A stretch of DNA of 64,000 nt, from contig JAHRBS010000010.1 in assembly GCA_024305745.1 (NCBI GenBank), forward strand, positions 7,501 through 71,500. The letters run 5' to 3'. The stretch comes from Polyporus tsugae. Its lineage: Eukaryota > Basidiomycota > Agaricomycetes > Polyporales > Polyporaceae. Every line of letters starts with the position of its first letter. Position 1 is the first letter of the stretch. Below the pieces are notes generated by a model. The model saw only the letters and a program-made list of their open reading frames with translations. It made no database searches and was not told where the DNA came from. Position numbers and translations under genes: made by a program. Shown here one piece after another: positions 9,001 to 18,246 of this stretch.

Positions 9001-11607
9001 ACTGGCAGGCGGGCCCCTCCCTCTCACCTGTCCGTCCCGGACGGACACCCGTGAGTGCCGCCACGGTTGCCACTCCGTCGTGGCCGCACTCACGGGTGTC
9101 CGTCCGGGACGGATACCATTGGCGCGTGGGGAGACGAGAAGACATCGGGCAGGCCCCTCGCTCTCCTTGTCCGTCCTGGACGGATAGATTTCCACTGAGA
9201 CCTCGTGAAATGCGGCGTGGTGGATTTCACGTCGATTTGTTATTGAACCGCAGGGGCCCATCCCCCGGTGTCCGTCCGGGACGGACACACTTTGTTCATC
9301 TCCACTGTTGCTCACACACTGTTCATCCAGGCTTTCTACGGTCGTTTCCGCCGCAGCCACCTCCACTACAAGCTCCTTGATGACCCGCTCTGGGCGCCGA
9401 AAGATATGGAGGAGTGGGAGGCCACCACCTCTACGAAGCTCCAGAACCTCATCGACATCCTCCTCCATCACCTCGCCGACGACAACGCCCCGCTCCTTCG
9501 CCGCCCCTCGCAAGACAGCAACGACTTGGAGGCGGATCCCGAATGGAAAATGCAGGAGCGCGACGACGAAACCGACTATCCCGACCGCATCATCGTCTAC
9601 GTCGCCTTCCCTTCCAACAACCACCTCATCACGAAGGCAATTAACACTTTTCTTCTGTCGTTATCATTACTTATACACTTTGATTTTGCAGGTCTTGAGC
9701 TTCTACGGCATCAAGTACATCGAGGTCAACGGCTCCAAGCGCATGTCCGTGCGCTCAAAGGACATAGCCAAGTTCCGCAACTCCGACCGCGACGGACCCC
9801 GTGTTTGCCTGTTGTCGAACGTTGGCACGATGGGCCTCAACCTCCCCCAGGCCAACATCCTCGTCGCCTTGGTAAGGTTCTATGTCTTACTGTTGTTATT
9901 TCTTACCTAACATCCAAACAGGATCAAATGTGGTCGCACCAGGACTTGCTTCAACTGATCGGTCGCATTTGGCGCCACCCCCAGAAGAAGCAGGTGTTGG
10001 TTTACCAGCCTTGCCTCGAGCACGCCACGGACATGTTCCTGAGCGTTCTCTCGTTCTCGAAGAACGCGCTCCTCGCCGCCTTCACCAAGTCGTCGAAGCA
10101 GACAAGTAAGTTTTTAATTATTATCTTTATGACTCTAACAGCTGTTTACTAATGTACTGTAGAATCCATCTTCCGTCATCTCCTTCCGGCCGGGCTCCGG
10201 GATGACAGTGACGAGGATGACGAGCCCGAGCCGGAGCCCGCGACGAAGACCAAGGCCAAGCCTGCGGCCAAGGCAGCCACCCGGGCATCCACCCGTGCAT
10301 CCACCCAGGCGTCCACCCGGGCGTCCACGTCCAAGGCCAAGGCCAAGTCGCCCGCCGTCGCTGACGAGGACAAGGAGAGCTCGGAGAGCGAGGACAAGGA
10401 GAGCGAGGACGAGGAGGGCGAGGACGAGCAGCCGAAAGGCAAGGCCAAGCCTGCGGCCAAGGCAGCCCCCCCCGCGTCCAAGCCCAAGCCCAAGCCCAAG
10501 CCCAAGCCCAAGTCGCCCGCCGTCGTCGCTGACGAAGACGAGGAGAGCAAGGAGAGCGACGACGAGGAGAGCGAGGACGAGCAGCCGAAAGGCAAGGCTA
10601 AGGGTAAGGCCAAGGCAGCCCCCCCCGCCTCCACCCGTGCATCCACGCCCAAGCCCAAGCCCAAGCCCAAGCCCAAGCCCAAGCCCAAGTCGCCCGCCGT
10701 CGTCGCTGACGAGGGCGAGGAGGCCGAGCAACCGAGAGCCAAGAGCAAGAGCAAGGTCGCCGCCACCGCAAGGGTCGCTCCCGAGGATGACAACGACCAG
10801 CAGCCTGAGCCCGCCCCAAGCCAGCCCTCCAAGCGCGACCGCAGGAAGCTCGTGCCAGAAGTGGTGCTCGAATCGCGCCAGTCCCAGTCTGCGCCGGCGG
10901 GGAAGAACAGCAAGAAGGACAAGAAGAAGCACCCCGCGCCCGAGCCCGTGCCCGAGCCCGTGCCCGAGCCAGCCCCCCAGCCCAAGGTGTCCAAGCCCAA
11001 GGTTAGGCCTACACCGAGGGCACCAGCGGCCTCATCGTCGGCGCGCACCGAGGACACACGCGCGGAGCCCGGGCCCTCGCGTCAGACCCGTCCCGACGCC
11101 CCCGCCACCCCCAACGCTCCCCCCTTGAAGCGCACGGCCAACGTGTCAGGGCATCGCGATGAAGAGGTGGACGACGAGCAGAAGGCCAAGCGGCAGAAGA
11201 AGAAGGAGAAGAAGGAGAGGCAGGCCCTAAAGCGCAAACGCGAGGAAGCCGAGAGACAGCAACTGGCCCAGGCAGTCACCCTCCCCCAGAACTTTCATTT
11301 CGACTTCGACGTGGACCCGGCGCCCGAAGGTCGCAGCCCACCGGCGAAGAGGGTTGCAGGAGAGGGCGCGGGTGCCTCTGGGAGCGGCGCGGGTGCCTCT
11401 GGGAGCGGCGCGGGTGCCTCTGGGAGCGGCGCGGGTGCCTCTGGCTCTTCTCCCGCCGGCGGTCGTGGTGGTGGGGCTTCTGGCGGCCGCGCATCTAGGC
11501 GCGACGATAGCGACAGCGATCGGCCAATGGAGGCCAAGGACATTTTTCTGAAGCGGGTCGCGGGGAGCGGCCGGCCTGGTAAGGCGAGTCAGCTCGGCCG
11601 CAAGTAG
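6094..11607 (+). CDS. SNF2-like helicase/ATPase with long disordered tail (1,459 aa, 11 exons)
   Basis: Exons: 6094-6480, 6535-6769, 6820-7008, 7066-7584, 7641-7888, 7944-8189, 8243-8683, 9331-9636, 9692-9871, 9922-10105, 10163-11607; the frame closes exactly at 1,459 residues. Motif I (DQVGVGKT) is near residue 409 and motif II (DEAAKMRNP) near 570, where SNF2 proteins usually have DEAH. Motif III (ATATPITNSP) is near 598, and the C-terminal lobe has SNVGTMGLNLPQAN near 898 and motif VI (LIGRIWRHPQKKQV) near 928. Residues from about 985 on are disordered: Lys-Ala and Pro-Lys repeats, acidic Glu-Ser runs, a basic KKKEKKE cluster, and four GAGASGS units. Intron 7 is 647 nt and full of palindromes; the other nine are about 50-57 nt. 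Intron 8 appears to use a GC donor. SNF2 proteins are ATP-driven DNA translocases acting on chromatin. The Ala in motif II may alter activity. The 1,028-residue gene precedes it in the same orientation. Confidence 0.9.
8684..9330 (+). repeat. Seven palindromes inside intron 7 of the SNF2-like gene
   Basis: Copies start at 8,757, 8,828, 8,917, 9,029, 9,097, 9,168 and 9,269, with central base or step varying (TGG, AGG, GGG, CGG). The intron has a GTAAGT donor at 8,684 and a CAG acceptor ending at 9,330; removing it joins GlyHis to AlaPheTyr in phase. Palindromes 9,029 and 9,097 bracket a small hairpin whose arms (about 9,038-9,063 and 9,080-9,106) mirror each other, again centre to centre. Part of the intron (8,969-8,997) nearly matches 5,755-5,783 upstream of the same gene. 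Confidence 0.85.
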
Positions 11608-12004
11608 ACTTGTTATTCTTCGCATATCGCTCTCGTTTGACTCGGACAACTGTACTATAGCATTCTGGATACGACGCACGGCTGAGATTGTTTGTTGGAC
11701 TGTCGATAGGACTGTATCTTCCCATATGTTTACCTTATCCATACCTCTTAATCTCAATCTGTGACCCCCCCTTCAACAGAACAGCACGGGTTGAATTGCG
11801 CGGTACAATAAATGGATGTAGGGCTTACCTGCCTTGTCCATGACGGATTCCAAACCTTTTGACGAACAGGCCTGACCAGATCCCCTCCCGACCAGCTCAT
11901 CTACATTCCTCTCCCCGACGAACTGTCGCGTGTATCAATCCTCAAGGCTGTGCTCACGCGGAATATCACAGGTGTGTGCTGCTGGCGCTGTGCACCCAGA
12001 AGAG

Positions 12005-12078
12005 CCCGTCCTGGACGGACACGGCTGCACGGGCACCCACACACCCCTCGCACGACACCTGTCCGTCCAGGACGGACG
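12005..12078. repeat. Two palindromes downstream of the SNF2-like gene
   Basis: One copy at 12,005-12,021 lacks its first two bases; the other at 12,060-12,078 is complete on its left side. They are the first palindromes after the gene's stop codon at 11,607. Between 11,608 and 12,000 I see no gene. Confidence 0.75.
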
Positions 12079-12283
12079 GCCACGCACCCATGCCTGTCTG
12101 GCCCATGTCCAGCCACGTGTGAAAGCAGCCGTTCGTGCGTGTTCAAGTTCTATGGGTCGTTGTTCAGCGTGCCACTTGTTATTAGCGCAACTTCTCGTTA
12201 TCCAATAACTATTACTTGCCGAATTTCATTATGACGAATCACACTCGCAATTGTACAGATGTAAATGGCAGCAGGTGACAGAG

Positions 12284-12540
12284 CAGTGGTATCCGTCCTG
12301 CACATGCAGTGTGGCAGGTGTCCGTCCAGGACGGACGGCTGGGGATCGGGGGACGCACGCGCAGTGCGGCAGGTGTCCGTCCAGGACGGACAGGACGGGT
12401 GCTCACACCCCAGTGGTATCCGTCCTGCACATGCAGTGTAGCAGGTGTCCGTCCAGGACGGACGGCCGAGGATGGTGGGACGCACATGCAGTGCGGCAGG
12501 TGTCCGTCCAGGACGGACAGGACGGGTGCTCACACCACAA
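12284..12540. repeat. 127-bp direct repeat, two copies, four palindromes
   Basis: Copies begin at 12,284 and 12,411, each starting with GTGGTATCCGTCCTGCAC and holding two palindromes (12,319 and 12,374; 12,446 and 12,501). The DNA just after (12,540-12,630) resembles the outer arms of units A and C (a GGCATT, TTCAATGC, CTATTAA, GCATCAAT order), so this cluster is probably a relic of the same foldback family. Open frames here are palindrome read-through. Confidence 0.8.
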
Positions 12541-12639
12541 TGCTATACCGACTGGCATTACTATGTATTGCTTTGTTCTCATTCAATGCTGCTATTAAAC
12601 ATTGCATCAATAGACGCATTAACATCAAGTCTTGACACC

Positions 12640-14230
12640 CTGTGTGTTATTATTGGTACACTGGTGTAGAGTGTATCTGCTCCGTCTTTATCTAGTAAAA
12701 AGTTGATGACTAACTCACTACTTCGCCATCAAGTTCTACGTCTACGTGGTGTTCACATAAGCAGCTCATTAGCTACAGCCACCTCAGGGCGTTAAGCTCC
12801 AGACAGATCATCACATTATACACAATATTCGCCTAACACAAATCAATGTAACTCCCAACTTGTAACCCACAGGCCGTCCTACTAATCCTCACAAGCCAAG
12901 ATAAGCTGTAGCAGTTTTTGCCTACTGGAAACAGCATCCATCATACCAAGGTTTCTTATTCACTTCGCGCTTGAAAGAAATAGCCCTCGACGGTCCACCA
13001 CTGTCAAAGCTAGATTCCGGTAAGCAAACGCCTCTAGAAACAGACAACTTGGGCTTACGGTGGGGTGCTTACGTCCCTCAGGCGAGTAGTGGGGCGAACG
13101 GGACTGTAAGCCCTTGCAAGACGCCAGGGAGAAGAGTCGACAATGCCCATAGGCTGAGCAGGAGGTGGAGCCTCGCTGAAGCGCACAGGAGGCAGAGGCT
13201 GAATAGGAGGGGGTGGTAATGGGCCTAGAGGAGGAGGGCGGCACGGAGGGAGCTAGCAAACCATATTCATCAGAGGGGTTGGCATCCTGACAAACATGTG
13301 GATCTGACCTTTTCAAGTGAGCGTATTCTAACCCCACGATGCTGTGTTGCATTGTAGTTGGCGAGTTCAATTTCGTCGTCAAGCTCCCGCCCAGATACCA
13401 AGCAATCGACCCCGAGGTTGTTGGTGAGAACAATGGAGCACTGCCCGGAGTCATTGGTGCCAGACTCCGTAGAAGTGAGACTCCCATCCTCTCCATGTTC
13501 GTCAGCATCCTCCGCAGAGAGCGGGTGAAGGCTCTGAGCATCCACGTCCCGCGGACGCACGGGGGGGCGGACAGTCTCGTCGGTACTGGTGCTGGTGCGT
13601 GACGCTACGGGGAGGGGGCGCATCGTGACTCAATGCGGGGTCAGTGAGGTCGGGACTGGATTAAATATCCCGAAAGTGTGAGAGTCGTGCCTTCCTTACG
13701 GCAAGGGCTAGGACGACAAAGTAAGGCCGAAGTCCGGAAGCTGGCCTAGGGGGAAAATAGTTAGCCCACAAGCGAAGGTATGCGAAGCTACCGTTTACGG
13801 TAAGGTTCCAGCCAAACCACAGCCGAGGAAAGGTCGATGTCAGCCAGTTCTCGGACTTCGACCTTACGTCATTATATCACTGCCGCGGAGTGCGCATGAC
13901 GGAGTAGAGGTTCGAGATATCCGTCGAAGCTATACTGCGGTTCTGGGACTAAGTCCAACAGGGCAGGCCTCTCCATTGAGGAAGAACATTGACTACGGTT
14001 CAATGTCAGCACCTTCGTGCATGGTATCCGTACTTGAGGAATGTGTCGGCCACCACCGTCGTTCGCGCAGTGCCCGCAGACTCTTGCCCTATAAGTTGCT
14101 CATGACGCAATGTGATAACGAAATTGAAGCCTTGACAGCGAAGTACACCCTTAGTTTGTTGTTAATATTCACTCCAACTGCTGAGGTTAAGCCCCGCACG
14201 CATATGTGGTGGACAGGGCCAGTGCAGCAG
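12640..14230. other. No supportable gene; contains a decayed-looking region and a small inverted repeat
   Basis: Minus-strand frames at 12,960-13,541 and 13,270-13,623 are open but overlap each other in different frames; one reads as a faintly protein-like acidic stretch (ELDDEIELANYNATQHRG). No family, start or splice pattern can be supported, so a degraded gene is possible but unproved. Confidence 0.4.
13720..13869. repeat. Small inverted repeat, MITE-like
   Basis: About 28-bp arms at 13,720-13,750 and 13,838-13,869 begin GTAAGGCCGAAGTCCG and GTAAGGTCGAAGTCCG when each is read inward from its own end. The 150-bp span could form a hairpin. I could not identify a clear target duplication at the ends. 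It is unrelated in sequence to the 19-bp palindromes. Confidence 0.5.
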
Positions 14231-14231
14231 G

Positions 14232-14250
14232 TGTCCGTCCAGGACGGACA
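14232..14250. repeat. Palindrome at the left border of foldback unit A
   Basis: This perfect copy's right half (GGACGGACA, from 14,242) is the first segment of unit A's left arm; the mirrored half is at 14,776-14,784. Confidence 0.85.
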
Positions 14251-14784
14251 GGTCGGATGTAAGGCCCTATGCAAACTGGCCTGTAGAGTTATCATTCGAC
14301 GCTACTATTAAGTGGTGGATTAATGAATGCATCAATGCCTTTACCTGGCCGAGTTATTAGCACACCAGTGCGCATTTATTGGGTTCTACTGGTGTTAGTT
14401 AATGATTAATAAAGAGGTGAGTGCGATGCTATGGCATTAACGGACGCCAGTCATTAGTTCACGATCAGTGGTGGGAGCACAGTCAGGCGCCACGCTAGTG
14501 GTGTCCGTCCAGGACGGACACCTCTAGCATGGCGCCCGACCGTGTTCCCACCACTGACCGTGAACTTACCACTGGCTTCCGTTAATGCCTTAGAGTAGTG
14601 TCGCATTCACCTTTTATTAATCATTAGCTAACACCAGTAGAACCCAATAAATGCGCACTGGTGTGCTAATAACTCGGCCAGGTAAAGGCATTGATGCATT
14701 CATTAATCCACCACTTAATAGTAGCGTCGAATGATAACCTTGCAGGCCAGTCTGCATAGGGCCTTACATCCGACCTGTCCGTCC
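14242..14784. mobile_element. Foldback unit A: 543-bp near-palindrome centred on a short palindrome
   Basis: The left arm read rightward and the right arm read leftward match closely along about 260 bp, with scattered differences. The midpoint (about 14,512) coincides with the perfect palindrome at 14,502-14,520. The ends are half palindromes: GGACGGACA at the left and TGTCCGTCC at 14,776-14,784. The arms are AT-richer than the neighbouring genes and contain no credible open frame. Related arm sequence recurs in the interior of B, in C, near 12,540-12,630 and in the 218-bp tandem array, which supports a repeated family rather than a single rearrangement. Confidence 0.75.
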
Positions 14785-15020
14785 ACTTCATGCACTAGTC
14801 ATCTCCAAGACAGGCCATGACATTATGTTACAAAACAATATGCGATATGACAACGTATCAACCAACTCCATGCGCAAAATACAGACACCCCCGCCAAACA
14901 TCGCTGTCGCCGACCCAACCATCACGCGTGCACCCTCCTCCCGCCTTCTCCGTCCTCTTCGCCTGCTTTCTCGCCCACTGGAGGGTATCGAGGACGGCCG
15001 CCGGAGGACGACATCAACGC

Positions 15021-15776
15021 TCACGGCGCGGCTGTCGAGCCCCAGAACACACCGTGCCTGACAACGGTGGTCACTGCAGAGAAACAGTTAGCAACTCTAC
15101 ACCGCGAATAGATCGGGTAATACGCACGCTCGCGGAGACTGGTAACGTCTTGTTTGAGGTACACCAACAGTTGCACCCTCGCGTCCACGACCTCCGCATC
15201 CGCCATTTGCAGCGCGAACTCTGCCCCGTTGGTCACCTCCTGGGCATACTGAGCTGCGGCTTTCTCGGCCTTCCTGCGTGCTTGCAAGTACGAGTGCATC
15301 GCGTTGCTGAAGTTGTCTTGCGCCGTGTTCATCTGCCTCACCCGCGTAATGATGGAGTATTCTTCACCAAACTCCCTCAGCGCCCGACTGCTAGGCCGCT
15401 CGTGATACGGCAGGCTGGCGAGGTGGCTGTACAGCGTGCTGAACTCGCTATCCACATTCACCAACGGAGGCAGCGCGCGCACTAGCATTAGGAATGCTGA
15501 CATCGCATACGACGCGCTGAACCTAACAGGCTGCGGCCTCGGGCCTGGGATGGGGGTCGATGGTGGGGATAGGTTACTGGTGACAATGCGGCCGACAAAG
15601 GCCTTGAGCTCATAGGACACAAACTGGTCGACAGAGTTCATAGCAGTGAGAATGACAGTGATGCGATGGCTGCTCTCCCAACTTGCGGTCCCTTTATATT
15701 CATCGCCAGGCGGGCTCATCCATGCGGCCAGCACCTCCACGGCCTTCCTTTTCACTTCACCGTCCGTCCCATAAGT
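15021..15776 (-). pseudogene. Left copy of the small unknown gene of unit B, start codon lost
   Basis: This is the mirror copy of the gene at 16,883-17,637. Exon 1 ends at 15,128 and exon 2 is 15,073-15,021, with the intron in the same place as in the right copy (GTGCGT donor, TGCAG acceptor). The terminal exon reads LTTVVRHGVFWGSTAAP against LTTVVRHGVYWDTAAAP in the other copy. At the position of the right copy's ATG this copy has ACG, so translation could begin only at a downstream ATG (the Met of MSPPGDEYKG) and would lack about 12 residues. The frame is otherwise open, with a strongly diverged block after residue 40 and well conserved sequence after it, so it may still be functional. Confidence 0.55.
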
Positions 15777-16333
15777 CCTCCCTTCTTGCCGGGGTCTCCA
15801 TCAACACTCCTTAGTACATTCAAGTCCATCAGGTTCATTCTATACATAGACAGTCATGTTCCTCGGTACCGCGGAACATCCCTTCCCTTCCTTCCTTCTA
15901 CAACAGAACACGTAATTCCTATATCAGGCCACTTCGTGTCCGCTTCAGAAGCCAATGTGGGCGTGAACCTACTATATTGTTAATTGACAGAATATGACGT
16001 CCTCCCACACTGTGCTATATGTTTTCTACTCTTTGTGTTTCACCTACACATATGTTCTCACTCAATTGTAAATGGGATTGAACTCCTGTGAGAAGTGTGT
16101 GACGAGACGGTTGTCGAAGTCCTCACCAGCCGAGTGAGTGTCTCTAGCAGCAGTCCTCCAAACCTATTCTCGGTTCTACCATCAGTGAAGTTTGTACTCG
16201 CAACTGGTGCACATTTATTGTGTTCTACCCGTCTTAGCCAACAATTAAAGAGGTGAATGCGACGCTACTTTACGGCATTAAAGGAAGCTGATTGTAAGAC
16301 TAAGGGCAGTATGGTCAGGCGTCATGACAGCGG

Positions 16334-16352
16334 TGTCCGTCCGGGACGGACA
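16334..16352. repeat. Palindrome near the centre of unit B
   Basis: TGTCCGTCCGGGACGGACA has G in place of the central A/T. It is flanked on the left by A-type arm sequence (GGTCAGGCGTC) and on the right by C-type arm sequence. Confidence 0.85.
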
Positions 16353-16882
16353 CTCTGCACGGGTTGGGACCAAGTGCGGTACTCGCTGAGCCGCCAAAAC
16401 AGCAAACGTCTCCAACTGACGTACTGCCACTAATAGATACTGTCCCTTGCGAGTGCAAACTTCACTGATGGTAGAACCGAGAATAGGTTTGGAGGACTGC
16501 TGCTAGAGACACTCACTCGGCTGGTGAGGACTTCGACAACCGTCTCGTCACACACTTCTCACAGGAGTTCAATCCCATTTACAATTGAGTGAGAACATAT
16601 GTGTAGGTGAAACACAAAGAGTAGAAAACATATAGCACAGTGTGGGAGGACGTCATATTCTGTCAATTAACAATATAGTAGGTTCACGCCCACATTGGCT
16701 TCTGAAGCGGACACGAAGTGGCCTGATATAGGAATTACGTGTTCTGTTGTAGAAGGAAGGAAGGGAAGGGATGTTCCGCGGTACCGAGGAACATGACTGT
16801 CTATGTATAGAATGAACCTGATGGACTTGAATGTACTAAGGAGTGTTGATGGAGACCCCGGCAAGAAGGGAGGACTTATGGG

Positions 16883-17637
16883 ATGGACGGTGAAGTGAAA
16901 AGGAAGGCCGTGGAGGTGCTGGCCGCATGGATGAGCCCGCCTGGCGATGAATATAAAGGGACCGCAAGTTGGGAGAGCAGCCATCGCATCACTGTCATTC
17001 TCACCGCTATGAGCTTCATCGACGACTTTGTGCACCAGGAGGTCATCAACTACGTCACCCGGACTGTCTCCCGCCACCCATCCACACTTACACAATCGAC
17101 CCCCATCACAGGCGCGACGCTGCAGCCTGCTAGTTTGAACGTGTCGTACACGATGTCGGCGTTCCTAATGCTAGTGCGCGCGCTGCCTCCGTTGGTGAAT
17201 GTGGATAGCGAGTTCAGCACGCTGTACAGCCACCTCGCCAGCCTGCCGTATCACGAGCGGCCTGGCCTTCGGGATCTGCGGGAGTTTGGTGAGGAATACT
17301 CCATCATTACGCGGGTCAGGCGGATGAAGGCGACGCAAGACAACTTCTGCGCAGCGATGCACGCGTACTTGCAAGCACGCGGAAAGGCCGAGGAAGCCGC
17401 CGCTGAGTACGCCGAGGAGATGAACCAGAGGACGGAGGGCAAGCTGCACATGGCGGATGCGGAGGTCACGGAGGCGAAGGCGCGTCTTTTGGCGCACCTC
17501 AAAGAAGACATCACGAGTCGCAACGAGTGTGAGTATCAACCCGATCTGTTCGCGGTATAGAGTTACTAACTGTTTTCTCTGCAGTGACCACTGTTGTCAG
17601 GCACGGTGTCTACTGGGACACAGCAGCGGCACCGTGA
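16883..17637 (+). CDS. Small unknown protein encoded in foldback unit B, right copy (232 aa, 2 exons)
   Basis: Exons 16,883-17,528 and 17,585-17,637 give 232 residues. The intron is 56 nt, with GTGAGT at 17,529 and CTGCAG at 17,584. The product is unrecognised. It looks soluble and largely helical: an N-terminal KRKAVEVLAAWMSPPGDEY segment, a central MSAFLMLVRALPPLVNVDSE segment, then a charged Ala/Glu-rich helix (about 150-215) that could form a coiled coil. No signal peptide or catalytic motif is visible. The mirrored copy at 15,021-15,776 keeps the intron and most of the protein, which argues that it is a real gene and not read-through. It may be cargo of the unit or a factor for its spread; neither can be decided from sequence. 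Confidence 0.6.
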
Positions 17638-17770
17638 GCGCCGATGTCTTGGGTGAGAAAGTAGGACGGTGTCTGTACTGCGTGTATTGCTTAATATGTT
17701 GTCGCATTGCATATTGTAACTCAATGTCATGGCCTGTCTTGGTCTAGGAGATGGACTTAGTCAATGAAGT

Positions 17771-18246
17771 GGACGGACAGCTCAGATGCTTGTCCTGCCT
17801 CCCGCTGCAAACTGGCTTGCAAGGTTATTATATCAGTATTGCTTCGTTCAATGCCACTATTAAGTGGTCAATTGATCAATGCATCAATGTCTTTACCCCG
17901 CCGTGTTATTAGCATACGGGACAGTATTCATTAGTAGCAGTATATCAGCTAAGTACTGCACTTGGTCGCACCCCATGCACAGTGTGTCCGTGCAGGATGG
18001 AGACCTATGGCCCGACGCCTGACCGCACACGCACTACCGATGGGCAGAACAACAAGATATGGGCACTAGTCTACCAATAATTCAGCCGAATAAAGACTTA
18101 AAGATCAGTTAATGTTAATGCATCAATGCACCGCATAATAGGGGCATTGAACGAAGCAAAAGAGATAGGTGCTTTGTAATGACCATGCAGGCCAGTTGGC
18201 ACATCATTGCAATATGAGCCAGGTCTAACACCGGACCTGTCCGTCC
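17771..18246. mobile_element. Foldback unit C: degenerate inverted repeat about a decayed palindrome
   Basis: The left end is GGACGGACA (17,771) and the right end is the first half of the palindrome at 18,238. The arms share the order TTCGTTCAATGCC, CTATTA, GTGGT or GCGGT, GCATCAATG, and mirror about 17,994, where a decayed family palindrome (TGTCCGTGCAGGATGGAGA, 17,985-18,003) lies. The arms are more diverged than those of A, so C looks older. With A it brackets B, and the A-C junction palindrome was split by B. Confidence 0.65.

Larger units (their letters stand above)
14785..17770. mobile_element. Foldback unit B: 3.0-kb inverted repeat inserted at the centre of a palindrome
   Basis: The ends are inverted repeats, ACTTCAT reading inward from 14,785 and from 17,770, and continue as matching arms to about 16,206 on the left and 16,450 on the right. 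Directly outside lie TGTCCGTCC (14,776-14,784) and GGACGGACA (17,771-17,779), the two halves of one family palindrome. The interior (16,207-16,449) has a family palindrome at 16,334-16,352. Its left half resembles arm A and its right half resembles the left arm of C. Each arm carries one copy of a small gene, arranged head to head. No transposase is visible within B. Confidence 0.75.

Noticed and set aside
10135..11128. Long minus- and plus-strand frames of 265-308 codons
   Set aside because: They are shadows of the Lys/Pro/Ala-rich repeat tail of the SNF2-like gene.
14785..17770. B as a classical TIR DNA transposon with transposase
   Set aside because: The only genes inside are the mirrored small unknown proteins, with no DDE-type motif visible, and there is no standard target duplication at the ends.
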